Assembly (NCBI GenBank): GCA_965262505.1
Contig: CBDHFM010000030.1
Span: 3,224,001 to 3,288,000, forward strand
From: JACPPO01 sp965262505
GTDB taxonomy: Bacteria > Acidobacteriota > Vicinamibacteria > Vicinamibacterales > UBA2999
Direction of reading: 5' to 3'
DNA length: 64,000 nt
Below are positions 22,214 through 30,239 of this stretch, piece after piece. The notes under the pieces were generated by a model. It searched no databases and had not been told where the DNA came from. It was given only the letters and a program-made list of their open reading frames with translations. The translations under genes were made by a program, and so were the position numbers. Within the stretch, counting starts at the first letter, position 1. Every line of letters starts with the position of its first letter.

Positions 22214-22477
22214 TCACCACTTTTTTCGCAACGCATCGCGCGTCACCTCGTTGTCCAGCACGGACTCGGCCAGCAGCTTCTTCAGCCGCGTATTCTCGGC
22301 AATCAGCTCCTTCAGGCGTTTCGCGTCCGAGACGGTCATCCCGCCGAACTTATTCCGCCAGAGGTAGTAACTGGCCTCCGAGAACCCGTGCCGGCGGCAC
22401 AGGTCCTTCACCGGCAGGCCCGCTTCGGACTCCCGCAGGAACCCGATGATCTGCGCCTCGCTGAATCGTTGCTTCAC
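22214..22477 (-). CDS. IS3-family transposase OrfA (IS B)
   Basis: An 87-residue helix-turn-helix protein (QRFSEAQIIGFLRESEAG, LCRRHGFSEASYYLWRNKFG) with a short coiled coil that ends in ALRKKW. The 3-prime end overlaps the start of OrfB by seven bases; a run of A within AAAAAAG near 22228 on the coding strand may serve frameshifting. Confidence 0.88.
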   Translation of the reverse strand: MKQRFSEAQIIGFLRESEAGLPVKDLCRRHGFSEASYYLWRNKFGGMTVSDAKRLKELIAENTRLKKLLAESVLDNEVTRDALRKKW

Positions 22478-22552
22478 GTCCGATCTCCCTTCTCGTGAGC
22501 TCGGACTCTAAACCCGGGTGCTACTCAATTCGGGGGGGACGTCGCATCATCA

Positions 22553-23167
22553 TCAACCTCCGTTGGTACGGGCAGCGCGGGTCCAGTTTTGCTGCTTCCA
22601 GGTCCAGTGAGGCTGAGCGAGCAGTCTTATCCATTCTCGTTGCTCTATTCCGCTTGGACGGAGATACCCGATGTGTTTCGCAAGGCTCTCTTGCGTTTCC
22701 GGGATCACGCGCTGTCCGTCATTGAAGATGTGGAGGTTCACGGACTGAAGCGGCGGTCGTGCGTTGATCTCGTCAACGAGCAGCGCGAGGTTCTCTGGCA
22801 TCGCGATGATCCGGCGTGTTTTTTTGTCGAAGATCGCGCGTCGGCGGATCGTCGTCATTCTCGGTAGGCATCCCCAACCATGCGCGTGGAATGTGTCGTT
22901 CTTCGTGGCGGGCAAGAGCAGCATTCTGACTGCTTTCGCTACGGGGTACCGTCTCTGGTTGTTTCGCGAGAATGCGACATCGCACCTCGAGGTCACGGCT
23001 TCACAAGACTCTCGCATCCATCGCTGGACTATCTGGTCAGTAGCGAACTCCGAGGGCTTGTGCGGGTTGAGTGAGAACCAGAACCAGTTGCAGTCCTGGT
23101 CGGCTTCGTGTCGTTCTTTCAACCAATTCAACCATCCGTTGTAGATTTGCTTTTTGTTCGTTTCCAT
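22553..23167 (-). CDS. Possible HUH-type replication/relaxase-like protein of the 5S element
   Basis: About 204 residues from ATG 23167, chosen because GAGG lies seven bases before it (an upstream ATG at 23245 has no such site). I see three stretches in the order known for rolling-circle Rep proteins: NWFWFSLNPHKP (motif 1 position), FHAHGWGCLP (an H-hydrophobic-H metal motif) and LAKHIGYLRP (motif 3 position, with a tyrosine). Spacing of about 60 and 80 residues is plausible. Rich in Trp and Arg. This is a reading of motifs only, and the protein could instead belong to an unrelated family. It is transcribed toward the IS nest. Confidence 0.4.
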   Translation of the reverse strand: METNKKQIYNGWLNWLKERHEADQDCNWFWFSLNPHKPSEFATDQIVQRWMRESCEAVTSRCDVAFSRNNQRRYPVAKAVRMLLLPATKNDTFHAHGWGCLPRMTTIRRRAIFDKKTRRIIAMPENLALLVDEINARPPLQSVNLHIFNDGQRVIPETQESLAKHIGYLRPSGIEQREWIRLLAQPHWTWKQQNWTRAARTNGG

Positions 23168-23353
23168 CTGTACACCTCGGACATCATCAGGTGATGCTGG
23201 TTTCTTCCGGACGCGGTCGTGGTCGGACTCAGGGTCGCTCTCCACACATCTACTTAGATGTCGTGTATTACGTGGTCAATGGCGGATAATAAATGCAGTA
23301 ACACATTGAAAATAAAGCATCTATAGGTTTCATTGGCATAGCAATGAAATACA

Positions 23354-23400
23354 TTGACAGACCATAAACAGTATGTCATTATATATCTACAATGACATAC
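23354..23400 (+). promoter_or_regulatory. Promoter and palindromic operator of the serine recombinase
   Basis: TTGACA at 23354-23359, a 17-base spacer and CATTAT at 23377-23382. GTATGTCATT (23371-23380) and AATGACATAC (23391-23400) are perfect inverted arms ten bases apart, covering the -10 and the start codon. A repressor bound here would block both transcription and translation, pointing to tight or self control. Confidence 0.65.
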
Positions 23401-24111
23401 GAGAGCGAAGCGAGGAATGGTACGACGGTAGAGAAGCGCATCCGGAGGGTCTACGGGTACGCGCGAGTCAGCACTGACAGACAGGTACAACAGGGCTCAT
23501 CGCTCGGGGATCAGGAACAGCGTATCAGTGGGTACGCTCAGAGCATCGGCGTCTTCGTAGACGAAATGTTCGTGGAGGCAGGCGTATCAGGCGGCAAGTC
23601 GCTGGAGAAGCGTCCCAGAGGCGCAGTACTGATGAAAGCAGCACAGGCGGGCGACATCATCATCGCAACGAAGCTGGACAGAATGTTTCGCTCAGCGTCG
23701 GACGCGCTGGTCGTTGTGGAGCAGTTGGCAAAGCGGGGTATCCATCTGCACCTGATAGATGTTGGAGGAGATGTGACAGGAAACGGGGTTGCGAAGCTGG
23801 TATTTTCCATCCTCGCGGCGGTTGCGGAAATGGAGAAGAGTCGCATTAGTGAACGCGTCCGGGACGTGAAGAATCATCTCCGCGATGCTGGTCGTTTCAC
23901 TGGTGGCAAGACTCCAGTCGGGTACCGCGTGACGCGAGACAAGCGGCTCGTGCGCAACGACAACTGGGACCAGGCAACCAAAGCGATGCGTGAATGGAAG
24001 GCGTCGGGGAAATCCTACGCTGAGATTGCAGTACAGGTCAGGCAGGACTACGGGATCTCGATCTCGATCAGCACTTGTTTCCGGACTCTCAGCAGTTCCA
24101 GAAACGCGTAG
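23392..24111 (+). CDS. Serine recombinase (resolvase/invertase family)
   Basis: A 239-residue protein. The catalytic serine lies in YGYARVSTDRQ near residue 27; IIATKLDRMFRS and AEMEKSRISERVRD are conserved catalytic-domain and E-helix segments. A C-terminal helix-turn-helix region (KSYAEIAVQVRQDYGISIS) follows. It sits 219 bases inside attR; the region upstream is AT-rich. Having a serine enzyme beside a tyrosine integrase suggests one of them does dimer resolution or inversion rather than integration. Confidence 0.9.
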   Translation: MTYESEARNGTTVEKRIRRVYGYARVSTDRQVQQGSSLGDQEQRISGYAQSIGVFVDEMFVEAGVSGGKSLEKRPRGAVLMKAAQAGDIIIATKLDRMFRSASDALVVVEQLAKRGIHLHLIDVGGDVTGNGVAKLVFSILAAVAEMEKSRISERVRDVKNHLRDAGRFTGGKTPVGYRVTRDKRLVRNDNWDQATKAMREWKASGKSYAEIAVQVRQDYGISISISTCFRTLSSSRNA

Positions 24112-24230
24112 GCTGGCTCAGGGTAGGGAATAGCTCGTGAAGCTTCCCGTTCGTCGCTCTGGGACGCTCCTAGGGTTTCTGGTGGGTGGATCTGGACGTG
24201 TCCAAACAGGGTGAATCTTGACAAAGCTCG

Positions 24231-24254
24231 TAAGCGACCGTAAATAGGTCGCTT
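24231..24254. terminator. Hairpin near the right end of the element
   Basis: AAGCGACC and GGTCGCTT arms around GTAAATA, without a T-run. It could end the recombinase message or mark a protein site. Confidence 0.4.
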
Positions 24255-24266
24255 AGCGTTATTTAT

Positions 24267-24285
24267 GGACAAAACATGGACAACA
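24267..24285 (+). repeat. Putative recombinase arm site, right
   Basis: GGACAAAACATGGACAACA, matching 16679-16696 apart from one inserted base. Confidence 0.55.
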
Positions 24286-24329
24286 CTGCCTTAAATGTCA
24301 TATTTTAAACGTTATTTTTATTTTATATA

Positions 24330-24347
24330 GAGAGTAGGTCGCTGCCG
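24330..24347 (+). other. Attachment site, right (attR)
   Basis: Exact copy of the 18-base 5S end at 16540-16557; what follows is the original sequence downstream of 5S. Confidence 0.8.
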
Positions 24348-24363
24348 TGATTAATTTTTCAAT

Positions 24364-24396
24364 GAGCCCGCGTCATCGCACGATGAGCGGGCTTTT
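24364..24396 (+). terminator. Original terminator of the rRNA operon
   Basis: AGCCCGC/GCGGGCT arms with inner CATCG/CGATG and a TTTT tail. It lies just after attR, where the 5S terminator stood before integration. Confidence 0.75.
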
Positions 24397-24509
24397 CTAC
24401 GTACGGTCACCGATGGACCTCTCAATCTCGCACGAAGTCCTACCCCGCGGGACGAGGCCGCTGCGCCTTCCGCGGTGGGCAGGCGCTGCGCGATGCTGTG
24501 GCGGACACA

Positions 24510-24544
24510 GAGCCCGTCGTGACGGATCGCGACGGGCTCTTCTT
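24510..24544 (+). terminator. Second terminator after attR
   Basis: Perfect ten-base arms GAGCCCGTCG/CGACGGGCTC and a TTCTT tail. A double terminator fits a highly expressed rRNA operon. Confidence 0.7.
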
Positions 24545-24587
24545 GCCTCTGGCGTCGAGCCTCCGCGTAGAATGATCCGGCGCGATC

Positions 24588-25319
24588 ATGCCAGACGAGA
24601 ACACTCGCACCGATGCGCGGTATGTCGAGCGCGACACCGAGCGAACGATCCGCCATCGGAACAAGGGGTACTACCGCGTTCTGCACTGGCCGATCTGGAT
24701 CTTCGTGTTCTTCATCGCGCCGGGGCCGCTGACGTTCGATCTCTTCGAGCGCGGCTTCGACCGGCGCACACTCGCCTGGTTGGTCGTGGTGCTGTGTGCC
24801 ACAGCGGTGGCGGGGTTGCGGGGCCGCCTGCCGGGATGCGAGCCCAAGCCTTACATCATCCGGTTCACCGAGGATCGGCCGAACCCGCTGTACCGGCGCG
24901 TCTGTTACACGGCGGCCTGGGGCGAAGTCGTTGCGTTTGCCGCCCTCAACACGGCGGGCCTGGCCTACGCGGTGGCGACCGGCGAGTGGCAGCTGAAGCA
25001 GATGTACGACCTCGCCTATTTTCCGATTGCCGGCAGCCTGTGGATGCTCGGCGCGCTGGGACATCTTCCCCGCGTCAAGGCCTCGACGCAGGGAGAGGGT
25101 CACGAGCGGCGGTACTTCTATGGGTCGGTCTGGGCCGTGACGATCGCCCAGCCGGTGCTCTGGACGATGTGGAAGGTCCTGCCGGCGACCCGCGCGGGCG
25201 ATATAGCGAAGCTGGCGATCTTCGTCGGCATCCTCACCTACGTCGGCCGCCTGTCGCGCCTCGGACTCCTGCCGCGCACCCGGCCGATCGTGCCAGGGGA
25301 ACTGGCGGTTTCTGATTGA
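24588..25319 (+). CDS. Integral membrane protein of unknown function
   Basis: A 243-residue protein with about six hydrophobic segments, near residues 30-50, 62-80, 105-130, 138-160, 174-198 and 205-228, and a charged N-terminus (TDARYVERDTERTIRHRNKG). I do not recognise the family. Its TGA overlaps the TTG start of the methyltransferase that follows, so the two are coupled. Confidence 0.75.
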   Translation: MPDENTRTDARYVERDTERTIRHRNKGYYRVLHWPIWIFVFFIAPGPLTFDLFERGFDRRTLAWLVVVLCATAVAGLRGRLPGCEPKPYIIRFTEDRPNPLYRRVCYTAAWGEVVAFAALNTAGLAYAVATGEWQLKQMYDLAYFPIAGSLWMLGALGHLPRVKASTQGEGHERRYFYGSVWAVTIAQPVLWTMWKVLPATRAGDIAKLAIFVGILTYVGRLSRLGLLPRTRPIVPGELAVSD

Positions 25320-26131
25320 CTCACGCGCACCATTCCCCACTGTTGGCCAAGAAACCAGGTAGCGAAGGCTACGCCGGCTGGGACGAGTACGCCCCGTTCT
25401 ACGACTGGGAGAACGCGCGGACGCTCGGCCGCCGCGACGTGCCCTTCTGGCGCGCCGCTGCTCTGGCGGCTGGCGGCCCGGTGCTCGAGCTCGGGTGCGG
25501 CACGGGCCGCCTCGCCGTGCCCCTCGGTCGTGCCGGCGTGCGGCTGGTCGGCATCGATCGCTCGTATCCGATGCTGGCCTTGGCGCGGCGGCGGGTGGCG
25601 CGCGCACGCCTCACGAGACAGGTGGGGTTGGTCCGTGGCGACATCCGGGCCGCGCCGTTTCCAGATGCCGCTCTTGCGATGGCGATGGCTCCCTACGGCG
25701 TGCTGCAGTCGCTCCTGCGCGAACGGGACCTGGCCGCCACCCTGGACTCGGTGCGCCGCGTGCTCCGTCACGGGGCGGCCTTCGGCGTCGAACTCGTGGC
25801 GGACCTGCCCTCCTGGGGCGAGTATCAGAAGCGCGTCAGCCTCAAGGGGTGGAGGCATCGTCGCGGAGGCGCGCACATCACGCTCGTGGAAACCGTACGG
25901 CAGGATCGTGCGAGGCACCTCACGATCTTCGACCAGGAGTTCACCGAACGACGCGGGCATCAGCGCCGCTCGCGGCGCTTTGCGCTCACGTTCAGGACGC
26001 TTTCGGTGCCCCAGATGGCCCGCCGGCTCGAGAAGGCCGGCTTCGAGATCACCGCACTCCTCGGCGACTATCGCGGCGGTCCGTGGCATTCCGGGGCCGA
26101 GGCCTGGATCATCCTCGCCCGTCGACGATAG
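25316..26131 (+). CDS. Class I SAM-dependent methyltransferase
   Basis: A 271-residue protein with the SAM motif VLELGCGTGRLAVPLG near residue 58 and the acidic second-strand residue in LVGIDRSYPML. The N-terminus YAGWDEYAPFYDWEN is typical of small-molecule or lipid methyltransferases. Substrate is unknown. Start TTG 25316 overlaps the upstream stop; the next in-frame start would remove the YAPFYD region. Confidence 0.85.
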   Translation: MTHAHHSPLLAKKPGSEGYAGWDEYAPFYDWENARTLGRRDVPFWRAAALAAGGPVLELGCGTGRLAVPLGRAGVRLVGIDRSYPMLALARRRVARARLTRQVGLVRGDIRAAPFPDAALAMAMAPYGVLQSLLRERDLAATLDSVRRVLRHGAAFGVELVADLPSWGEYQKRVSLKGWRHRRGGAHITLVETVRQDRARHLTIFDQEFTERRGHQRRSRRFALTFRTLSVPQMARRLEKAGFEITALLGDYRGGPWHSGAEAWIILARRR

Positions 26132-26204
26132 ATCGAGCGGTCCGACGACGCAGGCGATCTGGTAGAATCGTGCTTACTTTCCCCAATTTATCTGGAGTTT
26201 TCGC

Positions 26205-26954
26205 ATGTCAGGCCATTCCAAGTGGGCCACGATCAAGCATAAAAAGGGTGCCGCCGACGCCAAACGCGGAAAGGTTTTCACGCGCATCATCAAGGAATTG
26301 ACGGTCGCGGCGCGCCACGGCGGCGGCGATCCCGAGATGAATCCCCGCCTGCGCACGGTTGTCGCGGACGCGAAAGCGAACAACATGCCTCGCGAGAACA
26401 TCGATCGTGCGATTCGCCGCGGGACGGGCGAAGAGCCCGGCGTCACGTACGACGAAATCACCTACGAGGGCTACGGCCCCGGGGGCGTCGCGCTACTAAT
26501 CGAAACGCTCACCGACAACAAGAACCGCACGGTCGGGGAGATTCGCCATCTCCTCGACAAACACGCAGGAAACCTGGCTGCCGAGAACAGCGTGGCCTGG
26601 ATGTTCTCCCGCAAAGGCCAGATCTTCGTCGAAAAAGGCAAGATCGACGAGGACAAGCTTCTGTCGGCGGTGCTCGACGCGGGGGCCGACGACATGAATG
26701 ACGACGAGGGCGGCTGGGAAATCGTGTGCGCGCCCGAGCGCTTCGAGGCCGTGCGCGACGCCGTCAAGGCGCTTGGCGTCGAGCCCGGAAGCGCGGCGGT
26801 CGCAATGGTCCCGCAGAGCTACATCAAGCTCGTGGGCCGGGAAGCGCAGCAGATGCTGAAGCTGATGGAGGCCATCGAGGATAACGACGACGTCCAGCAC
26901 GCCTGGGCCAACTTCGACGTGGAGGAGAAGGAGATCGAGGCCTCTCTCGCGTGA
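26205..26954 (+). CDS. yebC: YebC/PmpR family regulator (TACO1-like)
   Basis: A 249-residue protein opening MSGHSKWATIKHKKGAAD, the invariant YebC start. The family acts as a transcription regulator in some bacteria and promotes translation through proline stretches in others. GGAG precedes the ATG, and a TAGAAT -10 look-alike lies near 26163. It is coupled to ruvC by a GTGA overlap, a common order in bacteria. Confidence 0.95.
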   Translation: MSGHSKWATIKHKKGAADAKRGKVFTRIIKELTVAARHGGGDPEMNPRLRTVVADAKANNMPRENIDRAIRRGTGEEPGVTYDEITYEGYGPGGVALLIETLTDNKNRTVGEIRHLLDKHAGNLAAENSVAWMFSRKGQIFVEKGKIDEDKLLSAVLDAGADDMNDDEGGWEIVCAPERFEAVRDAVKALGVEPGSAAVAMVPQSYIKLVGREAQQMLKLMEAIEDNDDVQHAWANFDVEEKEIEASLA

Positions 26955-27523
26955 GGATTTTCGGCATCGATCCTGGCTCCGAGCGCACCGGCTACGGCTG
27001 CCTGGAGGCGGACGGCGGCGTGATGCGCCTCGTGACCTGCGGTGCCGTCAGCGCCCTCGCGGGGGATGCCTTTCCCGAGCGCCTGGCGCGCATTCATCGG
27101 GAGCTCTCGGCGCTGCTGATCAGTTGCGGCCCGGATTGCGTCGCCATTGAAAGCCTGTTTCACGCGGTCAACGTCCGCAGCGCGCTCAAGCTCGCTCACG
27201 CGCGCGGCGTGGCGATGCTTGCGGCGGTCGAAGCAGGTTGTCCGGTCGTGGAGTACACGCCGGCGGAGATCAAGCGTGCCGTCGTCGGCTACGGCCGCGC
27301 TGAAAAGCACCAGGTGCAGCAGATGATCAAGCTGTTGCTGGGCCTCGATCAGCCGCCGTCGCCGCACGACGCCGCCGACGCCCTGGCCGTCGCGATCTGC
27401 CATCTGCATTCGGTGCCCGGTTATGCGGGAGCGGACCTGAAGGCCCCGGGCTATGAGGATGCCGTATCGCGCCAGCCGCGGCCGAGGACCTGGCGGCAGT
27501 ACCGTCCTCCGACTACCGGATGA
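26951..27523 (+). CDS. ruvC: Holliday junction resolvase RuvC
   Basis: A 190-residue endonuclease that cuts Holliday junctions. Catalytic acidic residues are seen in FGIDPGSERTGYG (Asp near residue 5), CVAIESLFHAVN (Glu near 67) and SPHDAADALAVAI (Asp pair near 139-142). GTG start overlaps the yebC stop; the stop overlaps ruvA (ATGA). Confidence 0.95.
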   Translation: MRIFGIDPGSERTGYGCLEADGGVMRLVTCGAVSALAGDAFPERLARIHRELSALLISCGPDCVAIESLFHAVNVRSALKLAHARGVAMLAAVEAGCPVVEYTPAEIKRAVVGYGRAEKHQVQQMIKLLLGLDQPPSPHDAADALAVAICHLHSVPGYAGADLKAPGYEDAVSRQPRPRTWRQYRPPTTG

Positions 27524-28122
27524 TTGCGTTCCTTCGCGGACGGGTCCTCGACAAACAGCCAAATGTGCTCATCGTGGACGTCCAGGGCGTGGGCTATGAA
27601 GTGCATGTGCCACTGTCCACGTACTACGACGTTGGCGACGCAGGAGCCGACGTCGCGCTTCGCATCTACACGCACGTTCGCGAAGAGGCGTTCCACCTCT
27701 ACGGATTCCTGACGACGATCGAGCAGCAACTGTTCGAACGGCTGATTACGATTAGCGGGATCGGACCCAAGCTGGCCATCGCCGTGCTGTCGGGCATCGA
27801 GCCGCGTGACCTTATCGGCGCGGTGCAGCGGGGCGATATCGCGCGACTGACGGGCATTCCTGGCGTTGGGCGCAAGACGGCCGAGCGGATGATCCTCGAG
27901 TTGAAAGATCGCCTGGCACAGTTGGACGTGACCTCGGGCGCAGGAGAACCCGTGTCCGCGGCTCCAGGCGAACGGCTTCGCGACGATGTCCTCTCGGCGC
28001 TTCAGAACCTGGGCTATCATCGGCCGCTGGCTGAGAAGGCTGTCGACTCCATGCTGTCATCCACCAGCGAGCCAAGCTTCGAGCAGGCGCTCAAGGCCAC
28101 TCTGCGGGAACTGATGCGATAA
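27520..28122 (+). CDS. ruvA: Holliday junction DNA helicase subunit RuvA
   Basis: A 200-residue protein of normal length. An N-terminal OB fold is followed by two helix-hairpin-helix motifs, ISGIGPKLA near residue 75 and IPGVGRKTAERMI near residue 110, then a flexible linker and a small C-terminal domain that contacts RuvB. Confidence 0.95.
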   Translation: MIAFLRGRVLDKQPNVLIVDVQGVGYEVHVPLSTYYDVGDAGADVALRIYTHVREEAFHLYGFLTTIEQQLFERLITISGIGPKLAIAVLSGIEPRDLIGAVQRGDIARLTGIPGVGRKTAERMILELKDRLAQLDVTSGAGEPVSAAPGERLRDDVLSALQNLGYHRPLAEKAVDSMLSSTSEPSFEQALKATLRELMR

Positions 28123-28158
28123 CACGGGTCAAAGTCCTTTACCCTTTGACTGTGGCCT

Positions 28159-29175
28159 ATGACTGACCGATTGGTGGCCGGCGGACGCGTCGAGGAAGAC
28201 GCCCAGTACGAAGCCGGGCTGCGCCCGCGCTCGCTCAATGAGTACATCGGACAAGATCGCGTTCGCGACAATCTCGAAGTCTCGATCGCGGCGGCGCGCG
28301 GCCGAGTCGAAGCGCTCGATCACGTGCTGCTCTACGGACCGCCGGGACTGGGAAAAACGACCCTCGCGTACGTCATCGGCAACGAGATGGGTGTGTCGGT
28401 GCGCGCCACAGCAGGGCCGGCCATCGAGAAGCAAGGCGATCTGGCGGCAATGCTGACGAACCTGCAGGAGCACGAAGTGCTGTTCATTGACGAGATTCAC
28501 CGGTTACCGCCGGCGATCGAGGAGATCCTGTACCCGGCCATGGAGGACTACGAGCTCGACATTGTCATCGGGCAAGGTCCGAGCGCGCGGTCCGTCAAGG
28601 TGCCCGTGCAACGCTTCACCCTGATCGGCGCCACGACCCGCGCGGGCCTTCTGACCTCTCCGCTGCGCTCCCGCTTCGGCATCGTGCACCGCCTGGATTT
28701 TTATGAGGCCGCTGACGTCGAAGAGATCGTCCGCCGTTCCGCGAGGATCCTTGGGGTGGTGATCGACGACGAGGCGAGGAAGGAGGTAGGGCAACGGTCA
28801 CGCGGGACGCCCCGGATCGCCAACCGCCTGCTACGACGCGTCCGGGACTACGCGCAGGTGCGTGCGGACGGCCACATTACGGCCGACGTCGCGCGCGCGG
28901 CGATGGAACTGCTCGAGGTGGATGATCTGGGCTTCGACGAAGTCGATCGCAAACTGCTGCGGACGATCATCGAAAAGTTCAGCGGCGGGCCGGTCGGCGT
29001 CAACAGCTTGGCCGCGGCCGTCAGTGAGGAGAAGGATGCGATCGAGGATATCTACGAGCCGTTCCTGATTCAGGCGGGCTTTCTCGACCGGACGCCGCGC
29101 GGACGCATCGCCACCGCACGGGCGTACGAATACTTTGGGCTCACCGCTCCCCGGAAGGATTCTCAGCTGTGGTAA
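28159..29175 (+). CDS. ruvB: Holliday junction DNA helicase subunit RuvB
   Basis: A 338-residue AAA+ motor. Walker A GPPGLGKTT near residue 60, Walker B LFIDEIHRL near residue 109, arginine-finger region SPLRSRFGI near 170, and a C-terminal winged helix (QAGFLDRTPRGRIAT). With RuvA and RuvC encoded just upstream, the branch-migration and resolution machine is complete. Confidence 0.96.
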   Translation: MTDRLVAGGRVEEDAQYEAGLRPRSLNEYIGQDRVRDNLEVSIAAARGRVEALDHVLLYGPPGLGKTTLAYVIGNEMGVSVRATAGPAIEKQGDLAAMLTNLQEHEVLFIDEIHRLPPAIEEILYPAMEDYELDIVIGQGPSARSVKVPVQRFTLIGATTRAGLLTSPLRSRFGIVHRLDFYEAADVEEIVRRSARILGVVIDDEARKEVGQRSRGTPRIANRLLRRVRDYAQVRADGHITADVARAAMELLEVDDLGFDEVDRKLLRTIIEKFSGGPVGVNSLAAAVSEEKDAIEDIYEPFLIQAGFLDRTPRGRIATARAYEYFGLTAPRKDSQLW

Positions 29176-30194
29176 CCACTCCGCCGGCACGCCGCGCTCA
29201 CGCGTGCATCTCCAGCATCGCCGGCTACGTGCCGCCGCGGGTGCTCACCAATGCCGACCTCGAGAAACTGGTCGACACCAGCGACGAATGGATCATGCAG
29301 CGTGTGGGCATCCGGGAGCGGCACGTCGTCGACCCTGGAGTGGCCACCTCCGATCTCGCAACGGAAGCATCGCTGTCGGCGATCCAGAAGGCCGGCCTGA
29401 CACCTGACGATATCGACTTCATCATTGTCGCGACCACGACACCTGACACGTTGTTTCCCAGCACCGCCTGCGTCTTGCAGGCGAAAATCGGCGCTTCCCA
29501 TGCCTGGGGCTACGACCTTGTCGCCGCCTGCTCGGGGTTTACGTACGCGCTGACGACGGCGTCGCAGATCGTGGCGGCCGGCGGTAGCCGGCACGCACTG
29601 GTAGTCGGTGCGGACGTGATGTCCAGCATCATCGACTACACCGACCGCACGACCTGCGTGTTGTTCGGCGATGGGGCCGGCGCCGTGGTTGTCGAGCCCA
29701 GCGATGACGACTCGATCGGCATCATCGATTTCGAACATTACGTGGACGGCACTGGCGGTCCCGCGCTCTGCATGCCTGCGGGAGGCAGTCGGATGCCTGC
29801 GTCCCTCGAGACCGTGGAACAGCGCCTGCACTACGTGAAGCAGGATGGCCAGGCGGTGTTCAAGTTCGCGGTCCGCAACATGGAAGAGGTCTGCCGCCGG
29901 ATTCTTGAGCGTAACCGCCTCTCGGCGGAACAGGTCGATCTGTTCGTTCCGCATCAGGCGAGCAGCCGCATCATCATAGCGGCGGCTGAGAAGCTCGGCC
30001 TGCCGCGTGAAAAGGTCGTGATCAATATCGATCGGCTGGGAAACACCACGGCCGGCACGATTCCGCTGGCACTCGACGAAGCCGTCGAAGCGGGCCGTCT
30101 CAAGCGCGGTGATCTCGTCCTGCTGGCATCGGTTGGGGCCGGCTTCACGGTAGGTGGCGTGCTCCTGACGTGGGGACTCACGCACACGACGTAG
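29169..30194 (+). CDS. fabH: 3-oxoacyl-ACP synthase III
   Basis: A 341-residue enzyme that starts fatty-acid synthesis by condensing acetyl-CoA with malonyl-ACP. The catalytic triad is in ACSGFTYAL (Cys near residue 118), VPHQASSRI (His) and GNTTAGTIP (Asn). GTG 29169 overlaps the ruvB stop, giving MVTTPPARRAH; the GTG-GTA pair leaves the exact start open by one codon. Confidence 0.92.
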   Translation: MVTTPPARRAHACISSIAGYVPPRVLTNADLEKLVDTSDEWIMQRVGIRERHVVDPGVATSDLATEASLSAIQKAGLTPDDIDFIIVATTTPDTLFPSTACVLQAKIGASHAWGYDLVAACSGFTYALTTASQIVAAGGSRHALVVGADVMSSIIDYTDRTTCVLFGDGAGAVVVEPSDDDSIGIIDFEHYVDGTGGPALCMPAGGSRMPASLETVEQRLHYVKQDGQAVFKFAVRNMEEVCRRILERNRLSAEQVDLFVPHQASSRIIIAAAEKLGLPREKVVINIDRLGNTTAGTIPLALDEAVEAGRLKRGDLVLLASVGAGFTVGGVLLTWGLTHTT

Positions 30195-30239
30195 GTCGAA
30201 GTCGAAGGTCACGGGTCGAAGGTCAAGAACCACCGGCTG

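Larger units (their letters stand above)
18842..22220 (-). pseudogene. IS3-family OrfB (IS B), interrupted by IS21
   Basis: The reading frame runs from 22220 down to 21422 (VWSADFVFDRTAEGR with the first catalytic Asp, RTDNGKEFCG with the second, AYIESFNGRFRDECL with the Glu) and, after the IS21, resumes at 18897 with AQYAKRLVAERS and stops at 18842. Joined, it is a normal DDE transposase of about 288 residues. OrfA overlaps upstream, so before the IS21 arrived this was probably an active element. Confidence 0.88.
18816..22538 (-). mobile_element. IS3-family element (IS B), itself split by an IS21
   Basis: Terminal repeats of about 35 bases, sharing AGTAGCAC and GGTTTAGAGTCC, lie at 18816-18850 and 22504-22538. 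The target ACGT is duplicated at 18812-18815 and 22539-22542. Removing the IS21 leaves about 1.2 kb, normal for IS3. Transposase genes are on the minus strand. Confidence 0.85.
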
